64,000 nt of DNA from NCBI RefSeq assembly GCF_050107595.1, contig NZ_JBNILH010000010.1, forward strand, positions 62,001-126,000, in the 5' to 3' direction. Each line of letters opens with the position of its first letter. Position 1 is the stretch's first letter. A program made the translations under genes and the position numbers. The notes beneath the pieces were generated by a model. It saw nothing but the letters and a program-made list of their open reading frames with translations, did no database searches and was not told the DNA's origin. Positions 33,990 through 42,785 of the stretch are shown piece by piece. The DNA is from Bacillus_AB infantis_C. Lineage in GTDB: Bacteria > Bacillota > Bacilli > Bacillales > Cytobacillaceae.

Positions 33990-34850
33990 TTATTCAATGC
34001 TTCTCCACAGATACAGGGAAGCATAGGTTAGATAAGGATCCCAGCTTAGCATATATTCGTCCATCTGCTCGTGGGTCGGTTTTGCTTCAAGGTTATATAA
34101 TTTCTTCAGGGCATTTTGCAGCCCGATATCTGCCTTCGGGAAAAGGTTCTGGCGGCCGAGTCCGAACATCAGGAAGTTCTGGACCGTCCATGGGCCGATG
34201 CCGCGGATTTTGATGAGCTTTTTCATGATCATCTCATCACTCTCTCCGGCCAGCTCCTCCAGATTCAGTCTTCCCTCGGTGATTTCTTTTGAGAGACCGA
34301 TGGCGTACTCGGCCTTCCTGCCGCTGAACTGGAGCTCGCGGAGTTGTTCCACCGTCAGGGCGGCCACTGTTTCGGGACGAGGGTAAAACCAGACGCCGTC
34401 TTTTTGGAAGCCGAATGTCTCGACAAACCGCTTCGTCAGTGTGAAGGCAAATGACAGATTGAGCTGCTGGTGGATGATGCATTTCAGCAGGCAGCCGTAC
34501 GGATCGAAATCGAGCACGACCGGGGTGCCGTAATGCTCGTCAAAAATCGCCTTCAGCTCTGTGCCCTGGAAATGGGTATGGATATCCTCAAGCGGGATAT
34601 GCCATTGAAAGATCTGCGCCAGTCGCTTCTCCGCCTTTTCTTTATGCTTTCCATCTATGCCGTTTATGATGAATTCGGGATGCTCAGTTGTCCCCGCCGC
34701 TGTCACCTCGGCCGCGATCGGTTCATTTTCAATCATCAAAGGAACCTTCACACTCCGCTTTTCCTTGTCGACAGCATGTAGCGGATCAAGCGAAAGCCTG
34801 TCCAATACAAGATCAAAGTTATAAGGTCCTTTCATTTGAAAAATAGCCAA
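33990..34850 (-). CDS. AlkA-type DNA-3-methyladenine glycosylase (YfjP-like)
   Basis: 286 residues, HhH-GPD superfamily. An N-terminal AlkA-like beta domain (about 1-100) is followed by the helical core: helix-hairpin-helix LIKIRGIGPWTVQNFLMFG (212-230) and catalytic Asp 241 in FPKADIGLQNAL. It excises alkylated bases in base-excision repair. The TTG at 34850 has a modest GATGAG upstream; ATG at 34835 lacks any. It lies 18 nt upstream of rlmD on the same strand, a likely operon, as in the B. subtilis yfjP-yfjO pair. Confidence 0.9.
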   Translation of the reverse strand: MAIFQMKGPYNFDLVLDRLSLDPLHAVDKEKRSVKVPLMIENEPIAAEVTAAGTTEHPEFIINGIDGKHKEKAEKRLAQIFQWHIPLEDIHTHFQGTELKAIFDEHYGTPVVLDFDPYGCLLKCIIHQQLNLSFAFTLTKRFVETFGFQKDGVWFYPRPETVAALTVEQLRELQFSGRKAEYAIGLSKEITEGRLNLEELAGESDEMIMKKLIKIRGIGPWTVQNFLMFGLGRQNLFPKADIGLQNALKKLYNLEAKPTHEQMDEYMLSWDPYLTYASLYLWRSIE

Positions 34851-34918
34851 CTCTCATCCATCCCTTGTGTTTTTTACCTTATTATAACACCGGGAACGAT
34901 GCTGTTCCTAAGAAACAA

Positions 34919-34942
34919 GCCCAAATCCTTGGCGATTTGGGC
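34919..34942 (-). terminator. pdaA terminator
   Basis: GCCCAAATC and GATTTGGGC perfect stem, followed on the minus strand by TTGTTTCTT; 6 nt after the pdaA stop. Confidence 0.75.
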
Positions 34943-34948
34943 AGGTGT

Positions 34949-35746
34949 CTAGTACAGCATATCATGTTCGAACGCTTTATTCATCTCCAATTGATCAAGG
35001 TTTTTAAACGTGTAGCCCCTTTTCTTCAGATCCTGGATCGCTTTTTCCAGTGCATCGGCATTGTCCTTTGAGACGGTATGCAGCAGGAGGATGCAGCCGG
35101 GGTGGATCTGCTTCATGATGTTGTTATAGGAATATTCCCAGCCCTTCTGAGCGTCCCTGTGCCAGTCGACGAAGGCAAGCGACCAGAATACATGGGTATA
35201 GCCCTGCTTTTTCGCAAGGTCGAGTGTGCGCTCGCTGAAAACCCCGCGCGGCGGCCTCAGGTACGCCATCTGCTTGACGCCTGTCAGCTCCTCCGTCTTC
35301 GCACGGACCATCTCCAGCTCCTTCGCCAGCTTCTCATCGCTGATCTTAGTCATATCCGGGTGGTGCCAGGAGTGGTTGCCGACAATATGGCCTTCCTTCG
35401 CCATCCGCTTGACAAGGTCCGGGGCGCTGTTCAAATAATGGCCTGTCACGAAAAAGGCGGCCGGCACCTGTTCCTTTTTCAATACATCGAGAACCTTCTC
35501 CGTATAGCCATTTTCATAGCCGTTATCGAATGTCAGGTAAATATCCTTCTTGCTTGTATCGCCTTTATAATAAGACCCGTACCGCTCCAGCAGATCATCG
35601 AGCGGCTTGCCTGCCTCGGCCGGCACCTCGTTGCTTGCCTTCTTGAAGCCCCAGTGGATCGGCGAATTGGCGGTCCCTGCATGGGCAGAAGCACTCCCCG
35701 CGAAAAAAAGCACAAGGGCCAGCATCAGCTGCTTCCAGTATCTCAT
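34949..35746 (-). CDS. pdaA: Polysaccharide deacetylase PdaA (spore cortex muramic delta-lactam)
   Basis: 265 residues from ATG at 35746, which has AAGGAGG 8 nt upstream; the open frame runs further but overlaps fumarase. Signal peptide (1-25, FFAGSASAHA). NodB-type deacetylase: motif 1 LTFDNGYENG (Asp-Asn instead of Asp-Asp, as in PdaA), HSWHHPDM, RPPRGVFSE, and LLLHTVSKDN. It de-N-acetylates muramic acid to allow delta-lactam formation in the spore cortex. Length matches B. subtilis PdaA (about 263). Expression is expected in the forespore; no promoter is assigned. Confidence 0.93.
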   Translation of the reverse strand: MRYWKQLMLALVLFFAGSASAHAGTANSPIHWGFKKASNEVPAEAGKPLDDLLERYGSYYKGDTSKKDIYLTFDNGYENGYTEKVLDVLKKEQVPAAFFVTGHYLNSAPDLVKRMAKEGHIVGNHSWHHPDMTKISDEKLAKELEMVRAKTEELTGVKQMAYLRPPRGVFSERTLDLAKKQGYTHVFWSLAFVDWHRDAQKGWEYSYNNIMKQIHPGCILLLHTVSKDNADALEKAIQDLKKRGYTFKNLDQLEMNKAFEHDMLY

Positions 35747-35819
35747 CCCATTTCCTCCTTCAAACCTTTTAGGTTTAGTGTTTGTGAAAATGGGCGGGAG
35801 CATTCTGTCAAACATTAGA

Positions 35820-35850
35820 AAAAGCGGGAAGCACCCCGCTCCCCGCTTTC
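35820..35850 (-). terminator. Fumarase terminator
   Basis: AAAGCGGG and CCCGCTTT arms; CCCGCTTTTTC on the minus strand, just after the fumarase stop. Confidence 0.7.
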
Positions 35851-35858
35851 TTTTCTTA

Positions 35859-37409
35859 TTAGTAAACCCGTTCTTTGAATTGGGACAGTTTTTCAAGTGA
35901 AGACTGATCCACATCCTGGTGGAGGCTGTTGCCGTGTGAATCCATCGTTACAACAGCTGTGAAGCCTTCAACCTTCAGATGCCACATCGCTTCCGGAATG
36001 CCGAATTCCATCAGGTCGACGCCTTCGACTTTTTTAATGCAGTCAGCATAATACTGGGCTGCGCCGCCGATGGCGTTGAGGTAGACGCCGCCATGCTCCT
36101 GGAGGGCTGCCAGTGTTTTCGGCCCCATTCCGCCTTTACCGATCACGGCGCGGATGCCGAATTTTTTCATAATATCGCCCTGGTAAGGCTCCTCACGGAT
36201 GCTTGTCGTCGGGCCTGCCGCTTTGACATGCCATTCGCCAGCCTCATCCTTCATCATAACCGGACCGCAGTGATAGATGACCTGGCCATTGAGGTCGATC
36301 GGTGCATCATGGTCCATCAGATGGTGATGGATCGCGTCACGGCCTGTGTACATCATGCCATTGATCTGCACGACGTCGCCGACATTGAGAGCGCGGATCT
36401 GCTCTTCCGTGATCGGCGCCTCCAGCGTGACCACATTCTGAGCTGTTTCTTCCACAGTAGCCGCTGTTTCAAGCTCGGCTTCTGTTGGCGCGAAGTCGAT
36501 CTTCTCGCCTTCCTGGTACATCCATTCATTGATTTCGCCTGTTGCAGGAGAAATGCTGATGCCGAGGCGGCGGAATGCCCAGCAGTTGTACGCGACTGAT
36601 ACGAAGAAGCTGGCCGGGATGCGGTTCATGACACCGATCTTGCAGCCGAGCAGCGTCGTTTCGCCGCCGAAGCCCATGGTGCCGATGCCAAGCTTGTTGG
36701 CATTTTCGAGGACATATTCCTCAACCTTCTGCAGGTCTGGATGCGGGTTCACATCATCCACTGAACGGAACAGCTGCTCTTTGGCCAGGTCATAGCCCGA
36801 AGAGCGGTCGCCGCCGATGCCGACGCCGATGAAGCCGGCGCTGCAGCCCTGTCCCTGTGCCTGGTACACAGAATGCAGGATGCACTTGCGGATCCCGTCC
36901 AAATCGCGGCCCGCACGGCCCAGTCCGTCCAGCTCGCATGGAAGGCTGTACTGGATATTTTTATTTTCACAGCCGCCGCCCTTTAGAATCAGGCGCGCGT
37001 CGATATAATCTTTTTCCCATTGCTCAAACTTGATGACCGGCGTGCCGGCGCCAAGATTGTCGCCGCTGTTGTCCCCTGTCAGCGAATCCACAGAGTTCGG
37101 GCGCAGCTTCCCGTTTTTCGTCGCAAGGGCGATCGCGTTCTTGATCGCTTCCTTGATTTCGAGCTGGTTCACACCGACCGGCGTCTTGATTTTAAAAGTC
37201 GGCAATCCTGTATCCTGGCAGATCGGCGATACATTATCGTCCGCCATCTTAATATTATTCGTAATCGTCCCAAGGCTCATCGCCGAACGCGTGCCGGCAC
37301 TCTCGCGCTCCTTCGCACTCTTGATCGCGCGGCGCACATCCTTCGGCAGGTTCGTAGAAGTCTCCACAATCAACTGGTACATGCTTTCCTGTAATGTCTC
37401 GAAATTCAC
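35859..37409 (-). CDS. fumA: Class I (Fe-S) fumarate hydratase
   Basis: 516 residues, alpha and beta parts fused. Converts fumarate to malate in the TCA cycle with an oxygen-sensitive [4Fe-4S] cluster. Cluster cysteines are visible in SPICQDTGLPT, KGGGCENK is the substrate loop, then GQGCSAGF and TTLLGCKIG. The beta part starts near 320 (ITEEQIRALNVGDVVQINGM) and includes KAAGPTTSIRE and KGGMGPKT. The GTG start has GGAAGGGG 8 nt upstream. It is inserted between pdaA and yfk genes, in contrast to B. subtilis which uses class II CitG. Confidence 0.95.
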   Translation of the reverse strand: MNFETLQESMYQLIVETSTNLPKDVRRAIKSAKERESAGTRSAMSLGTITNNIKMADDNVSPICQDTGLPTFKIKTPVGVNQLEIKEAIKNAIALATKNGKLRPNSVDSLTGDNSGDNLGAGTPVIKFEQWEKDYIDARLILKGGGCENKNIQYSLPCELDGLGRAGRDLDGIRKCILHSVYQAQGQGCSAGFIGVGIGGDRSSGYDLAKEQLFRSVDDVNPHPDLQKVEEYVLENANKLGIGTMGFGGETTLLGCKIGVMNRIPASFFVSVAYNCWAFRRLGISISPATGEINEWMYQEGEKIDFAPTEAELETAATVEETAQNVVTLEAPITEEQIRALNVGDVVQINGMMYTGRDAIHHHLMDHDAPIDLNGQVIYHCGPVMMKDEAGEWHVKAAGPTTSIREEPYQGDIMKKFGIRAVIGKGGMGPKTLAALQEHGGVYLNAIGGAAQYYADCIKKVEGVDLMEFGIPEAMWHLKVEGFTAVVTMDSHGNSLHQDVDQSSLEKLSQFKERVY

Positions 37410-37476
37410 AGCAAGATCCCCTTCCCTTTCGTTCCCCTCAAAAATCTTCTGTTTCTGTACGAATTTTCACGATTTT

Positions 37477-37505
37477 ATTATACTCCTATCCTTTGGTGAT
37501 TTAAA
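37477..37505 (-). promoter_or_regulatory. Fumarase promoter
   Basis: TTTAAA, 17 nt, TATAAT on the minus strand, about 70 nt before the GTG start. Confidence 0.6.
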
Positions 37506-37574
37506 GGGTAAGGTGAAATCGGTTACATGGGTGTGTTTGCTGAGCGGCGGGGTACGGCGGGGTGCGGCGGTCTG

Positions 37575-37715
37575 GGATATTTGCGGGTTTTCGTGGATAT
37601 TTGCGAGTTTTCGTGGATATTTGCGGGATTTTCGTTTTATTTGCGACTTTCGGCGGATATTTGCGACTTTTCATTTTTATTTGCGGGTTTCGGTTTTTAT
37701 TTGCGACTACGAAGA
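37575..37715. repeat. Phased array of seven TATTTGCG units
   Basis: TATTTGCG(G/A)(C/G)TTTTCG recurs about every 20 bases seven times with variable linkers (TGGA, TTTT). It fills the 413-bp gap between the fumarase promoter and the next terminator. Open frames across it are by-products. Confidence 0.85.
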
Positions 37716-37792
37716 TTACGCGGCCTTCCAGCATCTATTTGCAGCTTTTCGCGCAAACTGCTCACCTTTTCACAAAGCCCAGCCCTACAAAA

Positions 37793-37818
37793 CAAAAAGA
37801 GCCCTCAAACCAGGGCTC
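37793..37818 (-). terminator. Terminator of the SE1561-type gene
   Basis: GAGCCCT and AGGGCTC stem, followed on the minus strand by TTTTTG. Confidence 0.85.
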
Positions 37819-37822
37819 CCTC

Positions 37823-38008
37823 CTACTCTTCACGGTTATTGAATTCGCGGCATTTAGATTCCAGTTCGTCGATCATTTCGATCAGACGGTCAATGTCTTC
37901 AAGCTCTGCTTCTTCCGGATCTATCGCATCCAGGACATCCATGAACATATTCAAGCGGTGCTTCAGGAATGTAACCTGCTGGTTTTTATCTTGTATTGGA
38001 CTGCCCAA
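37823..38008 (-). CDS. SE1561-family small protein
   Basis: 61 residues. The sequence QQVTFLKHRLNMFMDVLDAI then DPEEAELEDIDRLIEMIDEL is that of the small, helical SE1561-family proteins of Bacillales, of unknown function. TTG at 38008 is preferred because AAAGGAG lies 8 nt upstream; the in-frame ATG at 38026 includes that very Shine-Dalgarno as codons and has none of its own. A 19-bp hairpin GGTGCCTGTCGCAGGCACC (38030-38048) sits in its leader. Confidence 0.82.
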   Translation of the reverse strand: MGSPIQDKNQQVTFLKHRLNMFMDVLDAIDPEEAELEDIDRLIEMIDELESKCREFNNREE

Positions 38009-38187
38009 AGCAATCTCTCCTTTCATACCGGTGCCTGTCGCAGGCACCCGAAATGCTCTTTTTACTTTACCGGAAATATCGATTTTTCGCAAATGCTGAC
38101 GAATTTTAGTATAACCCAAACGTCCTGGATGTTTCAGCGGTCTGCACATAGGAAAAAGGCTAAGTAAAGACTGCTGGGAGGTATATG

Positions 38188-38697
38188 ATGTTTTTTAACA
38201 GCTGGGATAATATATACAGAACGGTGATCGTCGGGATATGCAGCTATCTTCTGCTCATTCTGGTGCTCCGTATTTCAGGAAAGCGGACTCTGTCCAAGAT
38301 GAATGCCTTCGACCTGATTGTGACGGTCGCACTCGGTTCGACGCTCGCCACAATCCTCTTGAATAAAAAAGTGGCACTGGCAGAAGGGTTCGTCGCCTTT
38401 TGCGTCCTCATCGGGCTTCAATATCTGGTGGCCTGGACCTCTGTCCATAGCAAGACCGTAAGCAAGCTGATCAAATCGAATCCGACACTTTTATACTATA
38501 AAGGCAGCTATCTTCACGATGAAATGAAGAAAGAGCGTGTGCTTGAAGTGGAGATCCTCCAGGCGGCAAGGAGCCAGGGCCTTTCCTCGCTTGAAAAAGC
38601 AGAGGCTGTTGTCCTTGAGACCGACGGATCGATTTCGGTCATAAAGAAGTCGGATAAAGAAGGATCCTCCACCTTGCAGAACATCGATAAAAAATAA
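38188..38697 (+). CDS. DUF421 membrane protein (YetF-like)
   Basis: 169 residues. Two to three N-terminal membrane segments (YRTVIVGICSYLLLILVLRI, LIVTVALGSTLATILL, ALAEGFVAFCVLIGLQYLVA) precede a cytosolic DUF421 domain with RISGKRTLSKMNAFD, a hallmark of the family, and LLYYKGSYLHDEMKKERV. The C-terminal half is shorter than in YetF/YdfS. GGGAGG lies 6 nt before the ATG. It is transcribed alone and ends at a strong bidirectional terminator. Function unknown; the family is linked to spore or envelope physiology. Confidence 0.88.
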   Translation: MFFNSWDNIYRTVIVGICSYLLLILVLRISGKRTLSKMNAFDLIVTVALGSTLATILLNKKVALAEGFVAFCVLIGLQYLVAWTSVHSKTVSKLIKSNPTLLYYKGSYLHDEMKKERVLEVEILQAARSQGLSSLEKAEAVVLETDGSISVIKKSDKEGSSTLQNIDKK

Positions 38698-38701
38698 CAG
38701 A

Positions 38702-38735
38702 GAACAGGCTGCCCGGAAAGGCAGCCTGTTTCTCT
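38702..38735. terminator. Bidirectional terminator between DUF421 and ggt
   Basis: ACAGGCTGCC and GGCAGCCTGT perfect 10-bp stem with GTTTCTCTATT after it; convergent genes on both sides. Confidence 0.88.
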
Positions 38736-38736
38736 A

Positions 38737-40425
38737 TTACTCCAGCCCGACTGCTTTTCCTTCTCGGCTTGAATCAGCCGCACCGTAAAGCTTGCCTGCT
38801 TTTTTATCAATCTTGATGGCCTGGACATTCCCGATCCGGCTTGGCTCGTCGCCAAATTCATAGCCCCGGGATTCCATTTCACCCTTCGCTTCCATACTCA
38901 TCCCCGGCTCCCATTCAACGAGCGGGCCGGTGGCTGCGAAAATGCGCGGCTCTTCAACGGCATCCTTCAGATCCATACCAAAGTCGATGACATTGACGAT
39001 CGTCTGGAAGACAGATGCGATAATCGTCGGACCTCCCGGTGATCCGAGTGTAAGGACCGGTTCACCGTCCTTGAAAAGGATGGTTGGGCTTTTGCAGCTG
39101 ACCGGACGCTTTTCAGGCTCGACTTCATTGATGCCGCCAGGATTGGCATCAAAGTCTGTCAGCTCATTGTTCAGCATAAACCCATGGTCCGGCACGAAGA
39201 TCCCTGAACCGAATGGATGCTCAACCGTCGAAGTGACTGCGGCAATATTGCCCCACTGATCGCGGACGGTAAAGTGGGTCGTCTCGCTTTTTTCGAGATC
39301 ATCCGGCTGGCGGACAACTTTGTTCGGCTTGCCTTCGTCATATTTCCACGGATTGCCGAAGTCGACGGCGTCATTTCTTCTTTCGAAATTGATCAGCTTC
39401 TGGCGCTCTTTGATATAGTCATCATGCAGAAGGCCCTTGATTGGCATATCCTCGAACTCCGGATCGGTGTTGTAGGCAATTTTATCGGTAAACGCAATCC
39501 GCATTGCTTCTGTGAACAAGTAATATTTTTCCCATGATTTCGGATCGTATTGGCTGAGGTCGAATTTTTCAAGAAGCTTCAGGATCTGGATCACTGTCAG
39601 TCCGCCGGCACTTGGGGGTGCTGAAGAAGCAATCTTATAGCCGCGGTATTCGCCCCAGATCGGCTCATCGATTATTACGCGGTAATTTTTCAAATCATCC
39701 AGGGTCATGAACCCGTCGAGATCATCCAGCGCTTTGATGATAGCTTCAGCAATTTCTCCCTCATAAAAAGCCTCAACACCTTTTTCCTGCAAGGTCCTAA
39801 ATGTATTGGCCAGCTTCTTTTTCACAAGAATGTCGCCTTCCTTCAGGGCTTTTCCTTCAGGCATAAAGAAATCCTTCGCATGCGGCCCGAGGCGGTAATG
39901 GAAATTCTCGAGCGCTTCGGCGAGCACCCAGTTGACCTCGATCCCTTCTTCCGCAATTTCGATCGCCGGCTGGATGAGGTCGGCCAGCTTCATCGTTCCA
40001 TGTGCTTTGAGGGCCTCGTCCATCGCCTTCAGGATGCCGGGGACACCGACTGCTGTCGCATGTGTGCTTCGTTCACGGAACGGGATGACCTCGCCGTTTT
40101 CATCCAGGAACATTTCCGGATGTGCGGCTTTCGGCGCCCTTGTATGGCCGTCATAGATCTTTACATCCTTCTTCTCATTGTCATAGACCATCATAAAGCC
40201 GCTGCCGCCGATGCCTGTCATCATCGGCTCCACCACATTCAGGGCAAATTGAATGGCCACAACTGCGTCGACAGCGTTTCCGCCTTGTTTTAAAATCTTC
40301 TCGCCGATATCGGCTGCGACATGATGCGGCGCCGCCACCATCGCTTTCGTTCCTTCTGCACTCTCCCTTTCGTGTGAAGTTTTTTCATCCTCCGCTGTCA
40401 TGTTCTTTCCTTTGCGAAACATCAT
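38737..40425 (-). CDS. ggt: Gamma-glutamyltransferase family protein, no signal peptide
   Basis: 562 residues, Ntn-hydrolase of the GGT family. Autoprocessing would occur before the catalytic Thr 382 in KSETTHFTVRDQ. GTRAPKAA-like GHTRAPKAA (substrate Arg), PPSAGGLTVIQ, and the glycine loop TLGSPGGPTI are all present. The protein begins with charged residues (MFRKGKNMTAEDEKTSHERE) and has no export signal, unlike secreted B. subtilis Ggt and more like YwrD. A cytosolic role in gamma-glutamyl or glutathione-analogue turnover is inferred. GAGGAATAGGT precedes the ATG. Confidence 0.9.
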   Translation of the reverse strand: MMFRKGKNMTAEDEKTSHERESAEGTKAMVAAPHHVAADIGEKILKQGGNAVDAVVAIQFALNVVEPMMTGIGGSGFMMVYDNEKKDVKIYDGHTRAPKAAHPEMFLDENGEVIPFRERSTHATAVGVPGILKAMDEALKAHGTMKLADLIQPAIEIAEEGIEVNWVLAEALENFHYRLGPHAKDFFMPEGKALKEGDILVKKKLANTFRTLQEKGVEAFYEGEIAEAIIKALDDLDGFMTLDDLKNYRVIIDEPIWGEYRGYKIASSAPPSAGGLTVIQILKLLEKFDLSQYDPKSWEKYYLFTEAMRIAFTDKIAYNTDPEFEDMPIKGLLHDDYIKERQKLINFERRNDAVDFGNPWKYDEGKPNKVVRQPDDLEKSETTHFTVRDQWGNIAAVTSTVEHPFGSGIFVPDHGFMLNNELTDFDANPGGINEVEPEKRPVSCKSPTILFKDGEPVLTLGSPGGPTIIASVFQTIVNVIDFGMDLKDAVEEPRIFAATGPLVEWEPGMSMEAKGEMESRGYEFGDEPSRIGNVQAIKIDKKAGKLYGAADSSREGKAVGLE

Positions 40426-40556
40426 ACCTATTCCTCCAGTTCAATGGTTATCTGCTTGTTGGGTAGTACCAATCAATACCCCTTCTTTTCTAAGCTGAAA
40501 CGATGGCGGGGGGGGCAAAAGCATTTCCAGCCTGCCCAGATATTGTCTAAACGCAC

Positions 40557-40590
40557 AAAAAGGCAGCACCCGGAATGGATGCCGCCCTTT
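40557..40590 (-). terminator. Terminator of the YtxH-like gene
   Basis: Minus strand GGCGGCATCC and GGGTGCTGCC pair with wobbles, followed by TTTTTG. Confidence 0.75.
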
Positions 40591-40600
40591 GTTGGTTATA

Positions 40601-41446
40601 TTAAAGGTTTTTGCTGTTCTTTTGAGTAGATGGAGTCGCAGTTGCTGTGCTCTTGCTGGAATCACTTGAGAATGCAGTAGTTCCATTTGAGCCAGTGCTT
40701 GAATTGTTTGACTTGCTGCTGTTAGTGCTGCTGTTTGAAGATGAGCTGTCAGAGCTGTTTGACGAGCTTGAGCTGTCAGATGAGCCTGAACCGCCCACTG
40801 GGCTTTCAACCAGTTCAGAGCCGGCATCTTTTACCTTGCTGCCGATGTCCATCAGATCGTCCTTTGCGTCCATGAGACCGCTTTTCGCGTCTTGGAAGTT
40901 AGACTTCGCATCACCTGACATGCCCTTAAACTCATTCACTTTTCCGAATACGTCATTATTAACGCGCTCATACAGTTTTTGGGCATCGCTGATCGCTTCT
41001 TTTAAAGTCGATGATGCAGACTTGAATTGGCTGATCATATTATCCTTGGCTTCGCCTGGATTTTCCTTGACTTCATTGAACATTTTCATGGAAGAATCCT
41101 TCAGGTCAGTCGCAGTGCCCATCACCTTGTTGCGAGTCGTAGTATCAAGCAGGGCAAGGGCGCCGCCGACAATTCCTCCAAGCACGATCCCTTTCAGGAG
41201 CTTGCTGTTGTCATTCGTTGAACCATAATGGCTGCTTGAACTTGAATATTCGGATTTCATGGCTGGAGAATCAGGGCTGATGCCTGAAGAATCAGAAGTC
41301 ATCGTTGTAGAGCCTGTGTTGTAAGTCGAAGTTGTGCCTGTGCTTGTCATTGTGCCTGCGCTTGACCCAGTTCCCGGTACAGATACACCCGCTGTGGTTC
41401 CAGTGGTTTCCGAATTCTTATTGGTTTTATCATATTGCTGTGCCAT
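40601..41446 (-). CDS. YtxH-like protein with Ser-rich low-complexity tail
   Basis: 281 residues. Low-complexity Ser/Thr/Gly N-terminus (1-85), a single YtxH-type hydrophobic segment LLKGIVLGGIVGGALALLD (about 83-101), then amphipathic helices typical of stress-related apolipoprotein-like proteins (about 105-210), and a Ser/Asn-rich tail of 70 residues. GAGGAGGAATGCAAG precedes the ATG. It resembles the shorter protein at 59513-59896 (LLQGMLLGAIAGGALSLFD). YtxH proteins are often under general stress control; no sigma-B promoter is claimed here. Confidence 0.82.
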   Translation of the reverse strand: MAQQYDKTNKNSETTGTTAGVSVPGTGSSAGTMTSTGTTSTYNTGSTTMTSDSSGISPDSPAMKSEYSSSSSHYGSTNDNSKLLKGIVLGGIVGGALALLDTTTRNKVMGTATDLKDSSMKMFNEVKENPGEAKDNMISQFKSASSTLKEAISDAQKLYERVNNDVFGKVNEFKGMSGDAKSNFQDAKSGLMDAKDDLMDIGSKVKDAGSELVESPVGGSGSSDSSSSSNSSDSSSSNSSTNSSKSNNSSTGSNGTTAFSSDSSKSTATATPSTQKNSKNL

Positions 41447-41602
41447 CTTGCATTCCTCCTCTTGATTTATGCTATCATTACTAAGTTATTTCCCATTTTG
41501 AGAGATTCATAAACTATGATTTTTCAGAGGGACGTAAAAAATCATTGACACAGGCTTCAAGGCATAGTAATGATTAAGGACATTTTTAGAAGGAGAAACC
41601 GC

Positions 41603-42718
41603 ATGATTATTGAAAAAACAAGCATTACACCGAGCCACGATCCATGGGAAGCTTATATGGATATGGAACAATATAACAAGCTGACCTTAACCAATATTGA
41701 ATTTACGACCACAGTTCTCTGCAATATGAGATGCGAGCATTGCGCCGTCGGCTACACACTTCAGCCCAAGGACCCGAATGCCCTGCCGCTCCCACTGCTT
41801 CTCAAGCGGCTTGAGGAAATCCCTGCCCTCCGCTCCATCAGCATCACAGGCGGAGAACCGATGCTTTCAAAAAAATCGGTAGAGAATTATGTGCTGCCTC
41901 TTCTCCAATATGCATCCGAGCGCGGCGTCCGCACCCAGATGAACAGCAATCTGACACTTGATATGGACAGATATGAAAAAATCGCCCCTTACCTCGATGT
42001 GCTGCATATTTCCCATAACTGGGGAACAGAAGAGGACTTCATCGAAGGCGGATTCGCCATGATGGAGCGGAAGCCGACTAGAGAGCAGCGTGTGCGGCTG
42101 TTCCACCGCATGATCGAAAACAGCCGCGCCCTGGTAGATGCAGGTGTGATGGTGTCTGCGGAAACAATGCTCAACAAACGGACCCTGCCTTATCTCGAAA
42201 GCATACATAAACAGATCACAGAGGAAATGAAATGCCAGCGCCATGAGATTCACCCTATGTACCCATCAGACTTCGCTTCATCATTGGAAACTTTAAACCT
42301 TGATGAAATCAGAGCTGCGATCCACCACCTCCTTGATGTGAGGGACGAAAACACCTGGATGCTGTTCGGCACCCTGCCGTTTTATCCGTGCAGCACGAGC
42401 GACGAGGACCTGGAGCTCCTGAAGCGTTTGTATAGCAGCAAAAATGTCACCGTCCGCAATGACCCGGATGGCCGCTCCCGCCTCAACGTCAATATTTTCA
42501 CAGGCGATGTCATCGTAACCGACTTCGGCGACACCCCTGCGCTTGGCAATATCCAGACGGATGCCCTGCCTGACATCTTCAGCAGCTGGCAGGAAACAAA
42601 GCTCGCAGGCGAACTCAACTGCCACTGCCCGGCCGTCAAATGCCTCGGTCCGAATGTTTTGGTGAAAAACAGTTATTATAAGGATGTTGATTTTCAGAAG
42701 AACACTTCGCGGATTTAG
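41603..42718 (+). CDS. yfkAB: Radical SAM/CxCxxxxC protein YfkAB
   Basis: 371 residues. The N-terminal radical SAM domain has CNMRCEHC (C40, C44, C47; Cx3Cx2C) that ligates the [4Fe-4S] cluster, then SITGGEPMLS. The C-terminal auxiliary motif CHCPAVKC (about 340-347) gives the name CxCxxxxC. The enzyme family is widespread in Bacillales; its substrate is unknown. ATG at 41603 has AGAAGGAG upstream; the open frame begins 33 nt earlier without a ribosome site. Position matches the start of the B. subtilis yfk cluster. Confidence 0.95.
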   Translation: MIIEKTSITPSHDPWEAYMDMEQYNKLTLTNIEFTTTVLCNMRCEHCAVGYTLQPKDPNALPLPLLLKRLEEIPALRSISITGGEPMLSKKSVENYVLPLLQYASERGVRTQMNSNLTLDMDRYEKIAPYLDVLHISHNWGTEEDFIEGGFAMMERKPTREQRVRLFHRMIENSRALVDAGVMVSAETMLNKRTLPYLESIHKQITEEMKCQRHEIHPMYPSDFASSLETLNLDEIRAAIHHLLDVRDENTWMLFGTLPFYPCSTSDEDLELLKRLYSSKNVTVRNDPDGRSRLNVNIFTGDVIVTDFGDTPALGNIQTDALPDIFSSWQETKLAGELNCHCPAVKCLGPNVLVKNSYYKDVDFQKNTSRI

Positions 42719-42785
42719 ACGGGTTTGTGAAACTTTTCCAGGAGGCCAACCGTATGAATAGTAAGACATACTTGGGAGGCCTCTT

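Noticed and set aside
37575..37715. CRISPR array
   Set aside because: Units are about 20 bases with no constant repeat/spacer structure and no cas genes nearby; same for 58160-58446.
37501..37734. 77-codon minus-strand ORF (RKYPPKVANKTKIPQISTKT)
   Set aside because: It is a translation of the phased TATTTGCG array; no ribosome site and repetitive by construction.
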